From the NCBI RefSeq assembly GCF_000469545.1, contig NZ_KI273072.1, positions 1 to 64,000 on the forward strand: a stretch of 64,000 nt of DNA. Reading direction: 5' to 3'. The translations under genes and the position numbers were made by a program. The DNA is from Mitsuokella sp. oral taxon 131 str. W9106. Lineage in GTDB: Bacteria > Bacillota > Negativicutes > Selenomonadales > Selenomonadaceae. The notes under the pieces were generated by a model that was given only the letters and a program-made list of their open reading frames with translations, searched no databases and was not told the origin of the DNA. Positions 54,098 through 63,077 of the stretch are shown piece by piece; position 1 is the stretch's first letter, and the number at the start of each line of letters is the position of its first letter.

Positions 54098-55132
54098 ATG
54101 CCGATTGCAAGAATCGCAGCACTTTCTGCGGCCATACCAAAAGAGCAAGTCGATGTCCTGAACCTCGGCTTTGACGCGGAGCTGACAAAGCGGACGATGC
54201 GCTTGACGGGCGTGCGTGCCGTACGCTATGCGCCAAAGGACAAGACGGCGGCAGACTACTGCCTGCGCGCGGCGCAGGAAATCTTCGATCAGACACAGGT
54301 GCGTCCCTGCGACGTGGACGGCATCATCTTTGTGACACCGCATCCCGATTACGTGTACCCCGGCAACAGCAGCATCGTGCAGAGTGCGCTCGGAATTCCC
54401 AAGAAATGCTGTGCGCTCGATGTCAACCATTCCTGTACGGGGATGGTCTACGGCATTTACCTTGCCGATCTCCTCGTGTGCGCTGGAGACTGCAAAACGG
54501 TTCTCGTCTGCTGCGGCGATACGGCATCGCATCACCTGAACGCGCGGGATCGCGCCCTGCGCATGGTCGTCGGCGATGGCGGAGCGGCGGCACTCGTGCA
54601 GGGAGACGGCGCGGAAGCCATGCACTACGCGTTTTATCACGATGGCGTGGGGCTAAAGAGCCTTTATACGCCGGCCGGGGGCGAGCGGATGCCGCGTGAG
54701 CGAGGTGTGACGGACGTGCCGAAGACGGATGCGGAGGAGAACGTCCGCACACTTGAGGATGAGTACATGGACGGCATGGAGGTCATGCGGTTCGTCATGA
54801 ACGAGGTACCGCCGCGCATCGATGCGGTGCTCGCGGCGAGCGGCTGGGCGAAGGACGAAGTGGACGTCTACGCCCTTCATCAGGCGAATGCATTCATCGT
54901 CAAGAGCCTGGTGCGCGCCATGAAGCTCGCAAAGGAGAACGTGCCGTTTGATGCGGCCGAGACCGGCAACATCGGAGGCGCGTCGCTCGCCCTTGCTCTC
55001 TGCCATGCGGCAGCAAAGAGACATGCGCCCCTTTCGCGCGCGGTGCTGGCGGGGTTCGGGGCGGGGCTTTCCGTTGCGGCCATGACGGCAGACCTTGCGG
55101 AGACAAAAGTGCTTCAAGCCGCTTTGCTATGA
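54098..55132 (+). CDS. 3-oxoacyl-ACP synthase III family (KAS III, second)
   Basis: 344 residues. Cys113 in VNHSCTGMVYGIYLAD, His261 in ALHQANAFI and Asn291 in TGNIGGASLA form the full triad. The two KAS III proteins are clearly diverged. Having two suggests two condensations with different starters, or one elongating and one acyl-transferring enzyme. It follows the SDR by 16 bases. Confidence 0.87.
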   Translation: MPIARIAALSAAIPKEQVDVLNLGFDAELTKRTMRLTGVRAVRYAPKDKTAADYCLRAAQEIFDQTQVRPCDVDGIIFVTPHPDYVYPGNSSIVQSALGIPKKCCALDVNHSCTGMVYGIYLADLLVCAGDCKTVLVCCGDTASHHLNARDRALRMVVGDGGAAALVQGDGAEAMHYAFYHDGVGLKSLYTPAGGERMPRERGVTDVPKTDAEENVRTLEDEYMDGMEVMRFVMNEVPPRIDAVLAASGWAKDEVDVYALHQANAFIVKSLVRAMKLAKENVPFDAAETGNIGGASLALALCHAAAKRHAPLSRAVLAGFGAGLSVAAMTADLAETKVLQAALL

Positions 55133-55145
55133 GGGGAGAAACGAT

Positions 55146-56243
55146 ATGCTGCAGATACCCGTGTATGAACGAAACGCACAGCATCATATTTATGAAGATA
55201 TACAAAACGATGGACGGCCTATCGTGATATATGGGGCTGGAGAGGTTGCCGGTCTCGTTGCAAGACGGCTGCAAAAGCATGGGCTTTGCCCGCATGCCTT
55301 TGCGGTAGATCGCGCGTATTATCGAAGTGGACAGAAAATCGATGAAGTACCGGTTTGCTGCTATGAAGAGCTACAAACCCACGCGAATGATTATATCTTC
55401 TTGCTCGGCATAGGACAGCCGGAAGCTCGCGTCCGTGCGTTTTTTGAAGATGGACAACGCTGCGGGGGAGGGAGACTATCCATCAATACGCCTTATGGGG
55501 AATTCGCGCCGATGAATCGTACCTTCTTGGAACAGCATCAAGAGGCGCTGCAGGAGACGTACGCTTGGTTGTCCGACGCTCTATCGAAGCAGACCATGCA
55601 AGCCTATCTGAATCTGAAACTGAGCGGGGATTTGCGATTTAATTTTGATGTGTTCCGAGCCGATCAATATTTTAACGCACTGACGGAGTTCTTAAAGGGC
55701 GGACTGTTCGTGGACTGCGGTGCATTCACAGGGGACACGGCAGAAGCCTTTGTCCGATGGTCTGGCGGCACGTGCAGCAAGATCATTGCGCTTGAGCCCG
55801 ATGCCGAAAACTATAAAGCACTTCGAATGCGAACCGATGCGCTTGCGTGCCCTGTGGACACCTATCCGTTTGGCGCATGGTCCCAAAAGGATGTGCTTCG
55901 GTTTCAAGGTGAGGCGGGGAGCTCTTCGACACTCGGAGAGGCGGGAATGATTGAGGTTCCGGTCGAGGCACTCGACAACCTGATCCAGCAGGATGTGGAC
56001 TTTATCGAAATGGACATAGAGGGCGCGGAGATGGAGGCACTTTCTGGTGCACAGGAAACGATACGTCGCTGCCACCCTGCGCTTGCCATTGCCGCTTACC
56101 ACAAGGCAGAGGATCTTATCACCATACCGCAGTATATCAAGACGTTTGAGACAGAGGATGTAACGTATCGGTTTTTCTTGCGAAAGCATCATGTAGCCGA
56201 TGAACTGGAACTGGATTTGTATGCACTGCCAGAGCGGCAATGA
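55146..56243 (+). CDS. FkbM-family methyltransferase
   Basis: 365 residues from ATG 55146 (GAGGGGAGA). An N-terminal nucleotide-binding-like region (PIVIYGAGEVAGLVARRLQK, about 30-100) precedes the FkbM methyltransferase domain: GLFVDCGAFTGDTAEAF near 195, IIALEPDAENYKALR and DFIEMDIEGAEMEAL. FkbM proteins O-methylate natural products and sugars. It is likely to decorate the glycan or the acyl group. The gene looks less GC-rich than its neighbours. Confidence 0.85.
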   Translation: MLQIPVYERNAQHHIYEDIQNDGRPIVIYGAGEVAGLVARRLQKHGLCPHAFAVDRAYYRSGQKIDEVPVCCYEELQTHANDYIFLLGIGQPEARVRAFFEDGQRCGGGRLSINTPYGEFAPMNRTFLEQHQEALQETYAWLSDALSKQTMQAYLNLKLSGDLRFNFDVFRADQYFNALTEFLKGGLFVDCGAFTGDTAEAFVRWSGGTCSKIIALEPDAENYKALRMRTDALACPVDTYPFGAWSQKDVLRFQGEAGSSSTLGEAGMIEVPVEALDNLIQQDVDFIEMDIEGAEMEALSGAQETIRRCHPALAIAAYHKAEDLITIPQYIKTFETEDVTYRFFLRKHHVADELELDLYALPERQ

Positions 56244-56255
56244 GGAGGAAAACAC

Positions 56256-56738
56256 ATGGAGGATGCAGCCGAAAGACTGACGCATATTGACGCCTATCAG
56301 ATTCAGCAGTACCAGCAGAACCGCTACCCGCTGCTTTTCGTCGACGAGATTGAGGAGGCCGTGCCGGGGAAGTCGGCGGAGGGGTATAAGAATTTCACCT
56401 ACAACGAGTGGTTTTTCCCCGCGCATTTTGCCGATGAACCGAACGTGCCGGGGTTCGTGCAGATCGAGGTGCTCACGCAGGTATTTCTGATGACGTTCCT
56501 GACGCTTCCCGAATACAAGGGGAAGAAGACGGGTTTCATTGAGGTGAAGAGCCGTTTCCGCAGGAAGATCGTGCCGGGCAACCGGCTCGACGTCGAGGCG
56601 GAGCTGCATAGCTTCAAGCGCGGCCTTGCGAAGGGCGTTTCAAAAGGTTACGTGAAGGGGGAGCTCGCGTGCCAGGCGGAGCTTCAGATCGCGATTCCCG
56701 ACGTCATGGCCGCATTTCGCCCGGCGGCTCGGAAGTAG
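56256..56738 (+). CDS. FabZ-like hot-dog dehydratase
   Basis: 160 residues. The FabZ-type core is present: His57 in FFPAHFADEPNVPGFVQIEV and Glu71 in QIEVLTQ correspond to the catalytic His and Glu of hydroxyacyl-ACP dehydratases, although the usual GHFPG reads PAHFADE. It would remove water from a 3-hydroxyacyl-ACP. It shares the cluster with two ACPs, two KAS III and the SDR, giving nearly a full elongation cycle; no enoyl reductase is seen. Confidence 0.8.
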   Translation: MEDAAERLTHIDAYQIQQYQQNRYPLLFVDEIEEAVPGKSAEGYKNFTYNEWFFPAHFADEPNVPGFVQIEVLTQVFLMTFLTLPEYKGKKTGFIEVKSRFRRKIVPGNRLDVEAELHSFKRGLAKGVSKGYVKGELACQAELQIAIPDVMAAFRPAARK

Positions 56739-56824
56739 GAGCGAATTGGAGTGCTCATGTGGCGCATCAAGCTGAAAGAACGGTGCGTTCGAAAAGCAAA
56801 TTCAGCCAGCAGGGAGGAACCGAT

Positions 56825-58612
56825 GTGGAGCGCGTAGCGGATTACATTATGCAGCGGCTCGTCGAGGCGGGCGTCCGGCACGTTTTTCTCGTGACGGGAA
56901 GAGGGATTCTCTTTTTGACTGACGCCCTCGCGAAGGAGAAGCGGCTTACGCCGATCTCGACGTATCACGAGCAGGGCGCGGCGTATGCGGCGATGGCGTA
57001 CGCGCAGGCGAAGGGCGGGGTGTCCGCCTGCCTCGTCTCGACGGGGTGCGCGGCGACGAACGCCGTTACGACGGCACTGTGCGCGTGGCAGGACAACGTG
57101 CCGATGGTGTTCCTTTCGGGTCAGCACATGCTCGCGGAGACGACGCGTTTTACGAAGCTGCCGATCCGCACGTACGGCTCGCAGGAGGCGGACATCGTCG
57201 GCATCGTGCGTCCCATCACGAAGTACGCCGCGATGCTGGAGCGCGCGGATGATGTTGGCAAGGTGCTTGACAAGGCGTTTGCGCTCGCGCAGACGGGACG
57301 CAAGGGCCCGGTTTGGATCGACGTGCCGCTCGACGTGCAGAACGCGCGCATCGAGCCGGATGCGCTGCCTCGCGGCGCGGCAATGGCGGCGAGTTTGCCG
57401 CCCGTTGCGCCTGCGGCTGTCAAGCGGATTGCCGATGACCTTGCCGCAGCGAAGCGGCCGCTCTTCCTCGTCGGCGGCGGCGTCCGCGCGGCAGGCGCGG
57501 AAACGCTGCTTGCCGAGGCCGTCACGCGCATGGACGTGCCGCTCGTCTTCACGCCAGCGGGCGCGGACGCCTACGGCAGCGCACACGCGCGTTCCATCGG
57601 CGCGGTCGGCAGCATCGGCGGCAGCCGTGCGGGCAACTTTGCCCTGCAGCACGCGGACTGCATCCTCGTGATCGGCACGAAGCTCTGCTCGCAGGTCACG
57701 GGGGTGGATTTTGATTCGTTCGCGCCCGGTGCGCGCATCAAAGTCGTCGATATTGACGCAGTCGAGCATACGAAGCGAGAGCCCGCCCACGAGGCGTTTC
57801 TCCATGCCGACGCAGCGGATTTTTTGCGGGTGCTGCTCGCGCAGGACTTGCCGCAGACAAGTGCCGCGTGGCGCGCGCAGTGTGCGCATTGGAAGGAGTC
57901 GCTTGCCGTCTCGGAGGAGATATTTGTAAAGGAGCTTGCGGAAGAGAACCAGCTCGATCTCTACGCGTTTTCCGATGCGCTCAGCGCGTGCCTTCCTCCC
58001 GATGCGGCAGTCATCACGGACGCGGGGCTGGAAGAACTCATCGTTCCCGCAGCCGTTCGCTTTGGGGCGGGGCAGCGCTGCCTTTTCCCCGCCGCGCAGG
58101 GGGCGATGGGCTATGCAGTTCCCGCCGCGCTCGGCGCGCATTTTGCGGGAAAGCCTCACATCGCCGTCGTCGTCGGCGATGGCTCCATCCTGATGAATAT
58201 GCAGGAACTCTACATTCTTGCGGCGCATGGCGCTGCCGCGAAGATCTTCGTCATCAACAACGATATGTACGCCGTGATCCGCAAGCGCCAACGCGACCTG
58301 TTCCGCCAGCGTACCATCGGAAACGACCCGTCGGACGGCGTGCCTGCGCCGAACTTTTCCGCGATGGCGGGAAGCGTCGGCATCCGCTACGCGCGGATCG
58401 AAGGCACAAAAGGGCTATCTGCCGCCATCGAAGCGGTGCTCCAGATGGAAGGGATGGTGCTCTGCGAGGTCCTATGCACGCCCGATCAGAAATACCTGCA
58501 CCGCTCTTACGGATTAAACGAAAAGCGACGGCTTGAATACCGCCCGTTCGACGATCTCTCGCCCTTTATGGAGCGGAAGCGGCTTAATCGAGAACGGCAA
58601 ATCGACGATTAA
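56825..58612 (+). CDS. Thiamine diphosphate enzyme, acetolactate-synthase-like but not AHAS
   Basis: 595 residues with a GTG start at 56825 after GGGAGG; the frame extends left into the previous gene. It has the TPP fold: Glu49 in YHEQGAAYAAMAYA and the diphosphate site GDGSILMN near residue 455. Where IlvB (5316) has GMVGQWQRLFY this protein has YAVIRKRQRDLFRQ, so the AHAS substrate signature is missing, and no ilvN follows. It probably decarboxylates a 2-oxo acid and joins the fragment to an aldehyde or acyl group. The partner could be the LuxC product or a NeuB-related substrate. Confidence 0.8.
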   Translation: MERVADYIMQRLVEAGVRHVFLVTGRGILFLTDALAKEKRLTPISTYHEQGAAYAAMAYAQAKGGVSACLVSTGCAATNAVTTALCAWQDNVPMVFLSGQHMLAETTRFTKLPIRTYGSQEADIVGIVRPITKYAAMLERADDVGKVLDKAFALAQTGRKGPVWIDVPLDVQNARIEPDALPRGAAMAASLPPVAPAAVKRIADDLAAAKRPLFLVGGGVRAAGAETLLAEAVTRMDVPLVFTPAGADAYGSAHARSIGAVGSIGGSRAGNFALQHADCILVIGTKLCSQVTGVDFDSFAPGARIKVVDIDAVEHTKREPAHEAFLHADAADFLRVLLAQDLPQTSAAWRAQCAHWKESLAVSEEIFVKELAEENQLDLYAFSDALSACLPPDAAVITDAGLEELIVPAAVRFGAGQRCLFPAAQGAMGYAVPAALGAHFAGKPHIAVVVGDGSILMNMQELYILAAHGAAAKIFVINNDMYAVIRKRQRDLFRQRTIGNDPSDGVPAPNFSAMAGSVGIRYARIEGTKGLSAAIEAVLQMEGMVLCEVLCTPDQKYLHRSYGLNEKRRLEYRPFDDLSPFMERKRLNRERQIDD

Positions 58613-58631
58613 AAAAAGGGGGAGTGATTGC

Positions 58632-59678
58632 ATGGCACGATGCGTGTTTCGCGACGGCACGGAAGTGGCAGACTACGGGCGGCCGTATGTCGTGGCAGAG
58701 GTCAACAGCAGCCACAATGGGAATGCAGGGACGGCGCGCCGGATGATCGACGCCGCCGCCGAAATCGGCTGCGACTGCGTGAAGTTCCAATCGTGGTCGG
58801 CAAAGAGTCTCTACTCGGCGACGTATTACGCGGAAAATCCCATTGCGAAGCGCTTCGTCGACCGCTTCTCGCTCGCGCCCGAGACGCTTGCCGAGCTGGC
58901 AACGTACGCGCGCGAGAAGGATCTCGCGTTTTCCTCGACGCCGTATTCGGAGGAGGAAGTCGATTTCCTCGTCGATACGTGCAGGGCGCCGTACCTGAAA
59001 ATCGCTTCGATGGAGCTCGACAATCTCGATTTTCTCGCTTACATCGGGGCAAAGCGCGTGCCGCTCGTGCTCTCGACGGGCATGGGGACGATGGAGGAGA
59101 TTCGGCGCGCCGTGAAGACGCTTGAGACGGCAGGCGCAGAGCAAATGGTGCTCCTGCACTGCGTCTCGATCTACCCGACGAAGGTCGAGACGATCAACCT
59201 GCGCAATATCCTCGGCCTGCGCAAGGCATTTCCGAAGTACCCAATCGGGTTTTCCGACCATACGGAAGGGGATGCGGCGTCCGTTGCTGCCGTCGCGCTC
59301 GGCGCAGCGCTCATTGAGAAGCACTTGACGCTCGACCATACGAAGGTCGGCATGGACAACGGCATGGCGACCGAGCCGGCGGCATTTTCCGCTCTCGTCG
59401 TAAAATGCCGCATGGTGCAGCAGGGGCTTGGCGCAGAAGAGCGCACGGTCTACGCGGAAGAGATGGAGCAGCGCAGGAAGATGCGGCGCAGTGTCATCTT
59501 TGCGCGTGACCTGCCCGCAGGCCATGTGCTCGCGCGCTCCGACCTCTATGCGAAGCGGCCGGGCACGGGGATCGCGCCGGATCGGATGGGCGCGCTCGTC
59601 GGAAAGACGCTCGCGCGCGCCGTACGGGCGGATACGCTTTTATGCAGGGAAGATATTTTGGAGGATTTAGACGCATGA
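58632..59678 (+). CDS. NeuB-type synthase (nonulosonate synthase family)
   Basis: 348 residues from ATG 58632 (AAGGGGGAG). The N-terminal barrel has VVAEVNSSHNGNAGTARRMI, CDCVKFQSW, PYLKIASMELDNL, STGMGTMEE, LLHCVSIYPTK and GFSDHTEGD, all NeuB-family marks. The C-terminal SAF-like part includes SVIFARDLPAGHVLARSDL. NeuB-type enzymes add phosphoenolpyruvate to an aldose to make sialic, legionaminic or pseudaminic acid. No NeuA, NeuC or pse/leg genes are in the window, so the substrate may be different. Confidence 0.85.
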   Translation: MARCVFRDGTEVADYGRPYVVAEVNSSHNGNAGTARRMIDAAAEIGCDCVKFQSWSAKSLYSATYYAENPIAKRFVDRFSLAPETLAELATYAREKDLAFSSTPYSEEEVDFLVDTCRAPYLKIASMELDNLDFLAYIGAKRVPLVLSTGMGTMEEIRRAVKTLETAGAEQMVLLHCVSIYPTKVETINLRNILGLRKAFPKYPIGFSDHTEGDAASVAAVALGAALIEKHLTLDHTKVGMDNGMATEPAAFSALVVKCRMVQQGLGAEERTVYAEEMEQRRKMRRSVIFARDLPAGHVLARSDLYAKRPGTGIAPDRMGALVGKTLARAVRADTLLCREDILEDLDA

Positions 59679-59917
59679 CGGATTTAGAGAAGTATACGAA
59701 CGTATTCACGGAACTCTTCGCAAAGAGCGCGGACGAGGTCAAGAAGCTCCACTATCAGGATATTCTCGAATGGGATTCCGTCGGGCACATGACGCTTATA
59801 TCGAGCCTTGAAGAGGCGTTTGACATCATGATGGAGACGGACGACATCATCGACTTCGAGTCCTATGAAAAGGGCATCGAGATCCTGAAGAAGTATGGCG
59901 TATCGTTTGATGCCTGA
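59675..59917 (+). CDS. Acyl carrier protein (second)
   Basis: 80 residues from ATG 59675, overlapping the NeuB-like stop and following GGAGG. The phosphopantetheine Ser35 sits in LEWDSVGHMTLISSLEEAF. It differs from the first ACP and from housekeeping AcpP. It lies just before a hydrolase and an acyl-activating ligase, which could load it directly. Confidence 0.85.
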   Translation: MTDLEKYTNVFTELFAKSADEVKKLHYQDILEWDSVGHMTLISSLEEAFDIMMETDDIIDFESYEKGIEILKKYGVSFDA

Positions 59918-60590
59918 GAAAAGATGGTTTTCGCGCTACGTTCTGCCGTTTATGGCTTCGAATATGTACGTTCTCGCCGAAGGAGAGGATGCGCTCGTCA
60001 TTGACCCACAGCCATCGGAAGAGGCTTGCGCCGCGCTGCAGCGCACGGCGGCAGGACGCATCCTCGTCCTGCTCACACACGAGCATTTCGACCATACGTC
60101 GGGCGTCAATTTCTTTCGCCGCCATATCCCGTCCGTACGCGTGCTCGCGCATGCGGAAACGGCGCACCACATCGAAACGGCGCGCAACAATCGGCCGCTT
60201 GCCCTATTGAAGATGGTGGCCGAAGAGAATCGTGCGGAGATCATGGAGGCGTATCGTTCGTATCCGATGGAATCCATTTCCGTCGATGCGCATCTCGCGG
60301 ACGGGCAGGAATTTTTGTGGCACGGTCATGTGATTGACGTTGTGGAAGTGCCGGGACACTCGCCCGGCAGCCTCCTTTTTTCGTTCGACGATGGGATGGT
60401 GTTCACGGGCGACTATCTGATCCCTCGGACGGCGGTCATCCTGCGCTATCCGGGCGGCTCGGAAGAGGCGTATGAACGCATCACGCTTCCGAAGCTGAAG
60501 GCGATACCAAACGGGAGGCTCATCTTGCCGGGACATGGCGCACCGTACCGTTTCGACGGACGCGCAATGGATTGGAATCAAAGGAGGTGA
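59910..60590 (+). CDS. Metallo-beta-lactamase-fold hydrolase
   Basis: 226 residues from ATG 59910, overlapping the ACP stop; ATG 59895 is an alternative and neither has a good ribosome site. Metal ligands: His57, His59, Asp61 and His62 in THEHFDH, then a GHSPGSLLF segment, Asp in TGDYL and PGHG near the end. The set is that of glyoxalase II-like enzymes. Members in polyketide clusters act as thioesterases, so release of an acyl chain from the ACP is an attractive role here. Confidence 0.82.
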   Translation: MPEKRWFSRYVLPFMASNMYVLAEGEDALVIDPQPSEEACAALQRTAAGRILVLLTHEHFDHTSGVNFFRRHIPSVRVLAHAETAHHIETARNNRPLALLKMVAEENRAEIMEAYRSYPMESISVDAHLADGQEFLWHGHVIDVVEVPGHSPGSLLFSFDDGMVFTGDYLIPRTAVILRYPGGSEEAYERITLPKLKAIPNGRLILPGHGAPYRFDGRAMDWNQRR

Positions 60591-60595
60591 AGACG

Positions 60596-62005
60596 ATGGT
60601 ATGGGATTTTTCGGCATTTGGCGCGCAAACAGCGCTTCTTTCGGAGACATGCACGATGACCTATCAAGAGCTCGGCGCACGGTCGGGGCAGATTGCCGCG
60701 CCTGTGCCGCCGCGCTCGCTCGTCTTTTTGCTGGCCCGCAATTCCCCTGCCGCGATTGCGGGCTATGTTGGTTTCCTGCAGCGCGGTGCCGTGCCCGTGA
60801 TGCTCGATGCGGCGCTCGATGCGGAACTGCTCGCCGCGCTGCGGAGGGCGTATCGTCCGCGCTACGCATGGCTCCCAGAAGAACGCGCAGCGGCGTTCGC
60901 CGAAGGAAGCGAAGTCCTGCGGCAAACGGGGTACGTGCTGCTCGACCTGCAGGAGGAATCCATCCCCCTGCACGAGGATCTCGCACTCCTGATGACGACC
61001 TCTGGCTCGACCGGAAGTCCGAAGCTTGTTCGTCAAAGCTATGGGAACCTGAAGTCGAATATCGACTCGATTATTGATTATCTGCGCATTGATGTCTCGG
61101 AACGTGCCATCACCAATCTTCCGATGCACTACGTCTACGGGCTGTCGGTGCTCAATACGCACCTCGCGGCAGGCGCGTCTGTCGTCGTGACGGAGCGGAC
61201 GCTTTTTGACCGCGCATTTTGGCAGCTCGTGCGCGAGCGGGGGGTCACGAGCCTTGCCGGCGTGCCCTACACCTACGCGATGCTCAAGAGGCTTCGCTTC
61301 TTCCGCATGGATCTTCCCGCGCTTCATACCTTGACGCAGGCGGGCGGCAAGCTCGACCCAGAGCTGCATGCGGAATTCGCGGAATTTGCCGCGCGCGAGG
61401 GCAAGTCGTTTGTCGTGATGTATGGCGCGGCGGAGGCGACGGCGCGCATGGGATACCTGCCAGCGGCGGACGCAGTCCGCAAGACGGGTGCGATGGGCAT
61501 TGCCATTCCGGGCGGGCGCTTTGAACTCGTCGACGAAGCGGGCAGGGAAATCACGGAAACCGACACGGTCGGGGAACTCGTCTATTACGGCGCGAATGTC
61601 ACGATGGGCTACGCGACGAGCGGCGCCGATCTCGCGCTCGGCGATACGCGCGGCGGGCGGTACGAAACGGGCGATTTGGCGAAGCGTGATGCGGACGGCT
61701 GCTACACGGTCGTCGGGCGCAAGCACCGCTTCCTGAAGCTTTTCGGCAAGCGCACGAACCTGCAGGAAGTCGAGCATATCCTGCGCCGTCACTTCGGCGA
61801 CATCGACGTCGCCTGTGCCGGCACCGACGATCACCTCCACGTGTTCGTGACGGACGGGGCACTTGCTGCCGAAATCGTACCGTTTTTGAGCGGGAAGCTC
61901 GGCGTTCATCGTTCGGCGTTTGCGGTGAAGTGCATTGCGGCGATTCCGAAGAATCCTTCCGGAAAGACGGTCTATCGGGAATTGGAGCAGTATTATGACG
62001 TATGA
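60596..62005 (+). CDS. ANL-superfamily acyl-activating ligase
   Basis: 469 residues from ATG 60596 after a full AAGGAGGTGA. The phosphate loop TTSGSTGSPK lies at 134-143; YGAAEATARMGYL follows near 275; a GRYETGDLAKRDADG region and the C-terminal PKNPSGKTVYREL with the catalytic Lys complete the adenylating enzyme. It makes acyl-AMP and passes the acyl group to CoA or a carrier protein, most likely the ACP two genes upstream. It overlaps the LuxE-like gene by 11 bases. Confidence 0.87.
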   Translation: MVWDFSAFGAQTALLSETCTMTYQELGARSGQIAAPVPPRSLVFLLARNSPAAIAGYVGFLQRGAVPVMLDAALDAELLAALRRAYRPRYAWLPEERAAAFAEGSEVLRQTGYVLLDLQEESIPLHEDLALLMTTSGSTGSPKLVRQSYGNLKSNIDSIIDYLRIDVSERAITNLPMHYVYGLSVLNTHLAAGASVVVTERTLFDRAFWQLVRERGVTSLAGVPYTYAMLKRLRFFRMDLPALHTLTQAGGKLDPELHAEFAEFAAREGKSFVVMYGAAEATARMGYLPAADAVRKTGAMGIAIPGGRFELVDEAGREITETDTVGELVYYGANVTMGYATSGADLALGDTRGGRYETGDLAKRDADGCYTVVGRKHRFLKLFGKRTNLQEVEHILRRHFGDIDVACAGTDDHLHVFVTDGALAAEIVPFLSGKLGVHRSAFAVKCIAAIPKNPSGKTVYRELEQYYDV

Positions 62006-63077
62006 GGAAGTCCTCGCCCTGCCGCCGTTCGGCGTGGCGCGTGAGGAAAAGCAGGCGATGCTGAAAGAGGAACTCCTGCATTTGACACAATACCATCAGG
62101 CGCACTGCGCGCCTTATGCGCGCATGATGGACACGGTCGGATTTTCGCCCAGGCGCGTAGGGCGGGCGGAGGACATCCCGTTTCTGCCCGTTCGCCTGTT
62201 CAAGGAAATGGAGCTTTGCAGCGTCACGAAGGAAGCCGTGTTCAAGACGATGACGTCGTCGGGTACGACGGGGCAGCAGGTATCAAAGATCTTTCTTGAT
62301 CGCGAGACGGCGACGAATCAGCAGAAGACGCTCGTGCGCATCGTCTCCGACTGGACGGGCAGGAGCCGCATGCCCATGCTCATCATCGACTGCCCGTCCG
62401 TCGTCCGAAATCGCGCGATGTTCTCGGCGCGCGGCGCGGGCATCCTCGGATTTTCGATCTTTGGGCGAAAGAAGCTCTATGCCCTGAATGATGCGATGGA
62501 GCTGCAGACGGACGCGATCCGCGCATTCCTCGCCGAGCATGCGGGCGAGCGGATCCTCATCTTCGGCTTTACCTTTATGGTTTGGCAGCACTTTTGCAAG
62601 GCACTGAAGGCGGCTGGCGAGAGGCTGCCCCTCGAAAATGCCGTGCTCATACACGGCGGCGGCTGGAAGAAGCTCGCCGCAAAGGCCGTGTCGCCTGCGG
62701 CGTTTCGCGCGGCACTGCAGGAGGTCTGCGGCGCGGTCGAAGTCGCAGACTACTACGGCATGGTCGAGCAGACGGGCTGCATTTATCTTGAGTGCGAGCA
62801 CGGGCACCTCCATGCGAGCACGTATTCCGACGTCATCGTGCGCCGCGCGGCGGACTTTTCACCCGCGCCCTTTGGCGAGCGCGGCATCATCGAAGTCGTG
62901 TCCCTCCTGCCGAAGTCGTACCCTGGGCACGCGCTCCTCACGGAGGACGAGGGCATCGTGCTCGGCGAGGACGACTGTCCGTGCGGGCGAAAGGGAAAGT
63001 ATTTCAAGGTGGTCGGCAGGCTGAAGCACGCGGAGCTAAGGGGGTGCAGCGATACCTATGCAGCAGCATTCAAATGA
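61995..63077 (+). CDS. LuxE-like acyl-protein synthetase
   Basis: 360 residues from ATG 61995. LuxE-type features: FKTMTSSGTTGQQVSKIF near 84-101 for adenylation, a central ILIFGFTFMVWQHF, DYYGMVEQTGCIYLE, and a C-terminal ELRGCSDT in which Cys351 matches the acyl-carrying cysteine of LuxE. In bioluminescent bacteria LuxE activates a fatty acid and hands it to LuxC for reduction. Here it is followed by a LuxC-like gene, overlapping it by 20 bases. No luxAB or luxD is present. Confidence 0.85.
   Translation: MTYEEVLALPPFGVAREEKQAMLKEELLHLTQYHQAHCAPYARMMDTVGFSPRRVGRAEDIPFLPVRLFKEMELCSVTKEAVFKTMTSSGTTGQQVSKIFLDRETATNQQKTLVRIVSDWTGRSRMPMLIIDCPSVVRNRAMFSARGAGILGFSIFGRKKLYALNDAMELQTDAIRAFLAEHAGERILIFGFTFMVWQHFCKALKAAGERLPLENAVLIHGGGWKKLAAKAVSPAAFRAALQEVCGAVEVADYYGMVEQTGCIYLECEHGHLHASTYSDVIVRRAADFSPAPFGERGIIEVVSLLPKSYPGHALLTEDEGIVLGEDDCPCGRKGKYFKVVGRLKHAELRGCSDTYAAAFK

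Noticed and set aside
58632-59678. Sialic acid biosynthesis locus
   Set aside because: A single NeuB-type gene does not suffice; no CMP-sugar synthetase, epimerase or pse/leg genes are visible.
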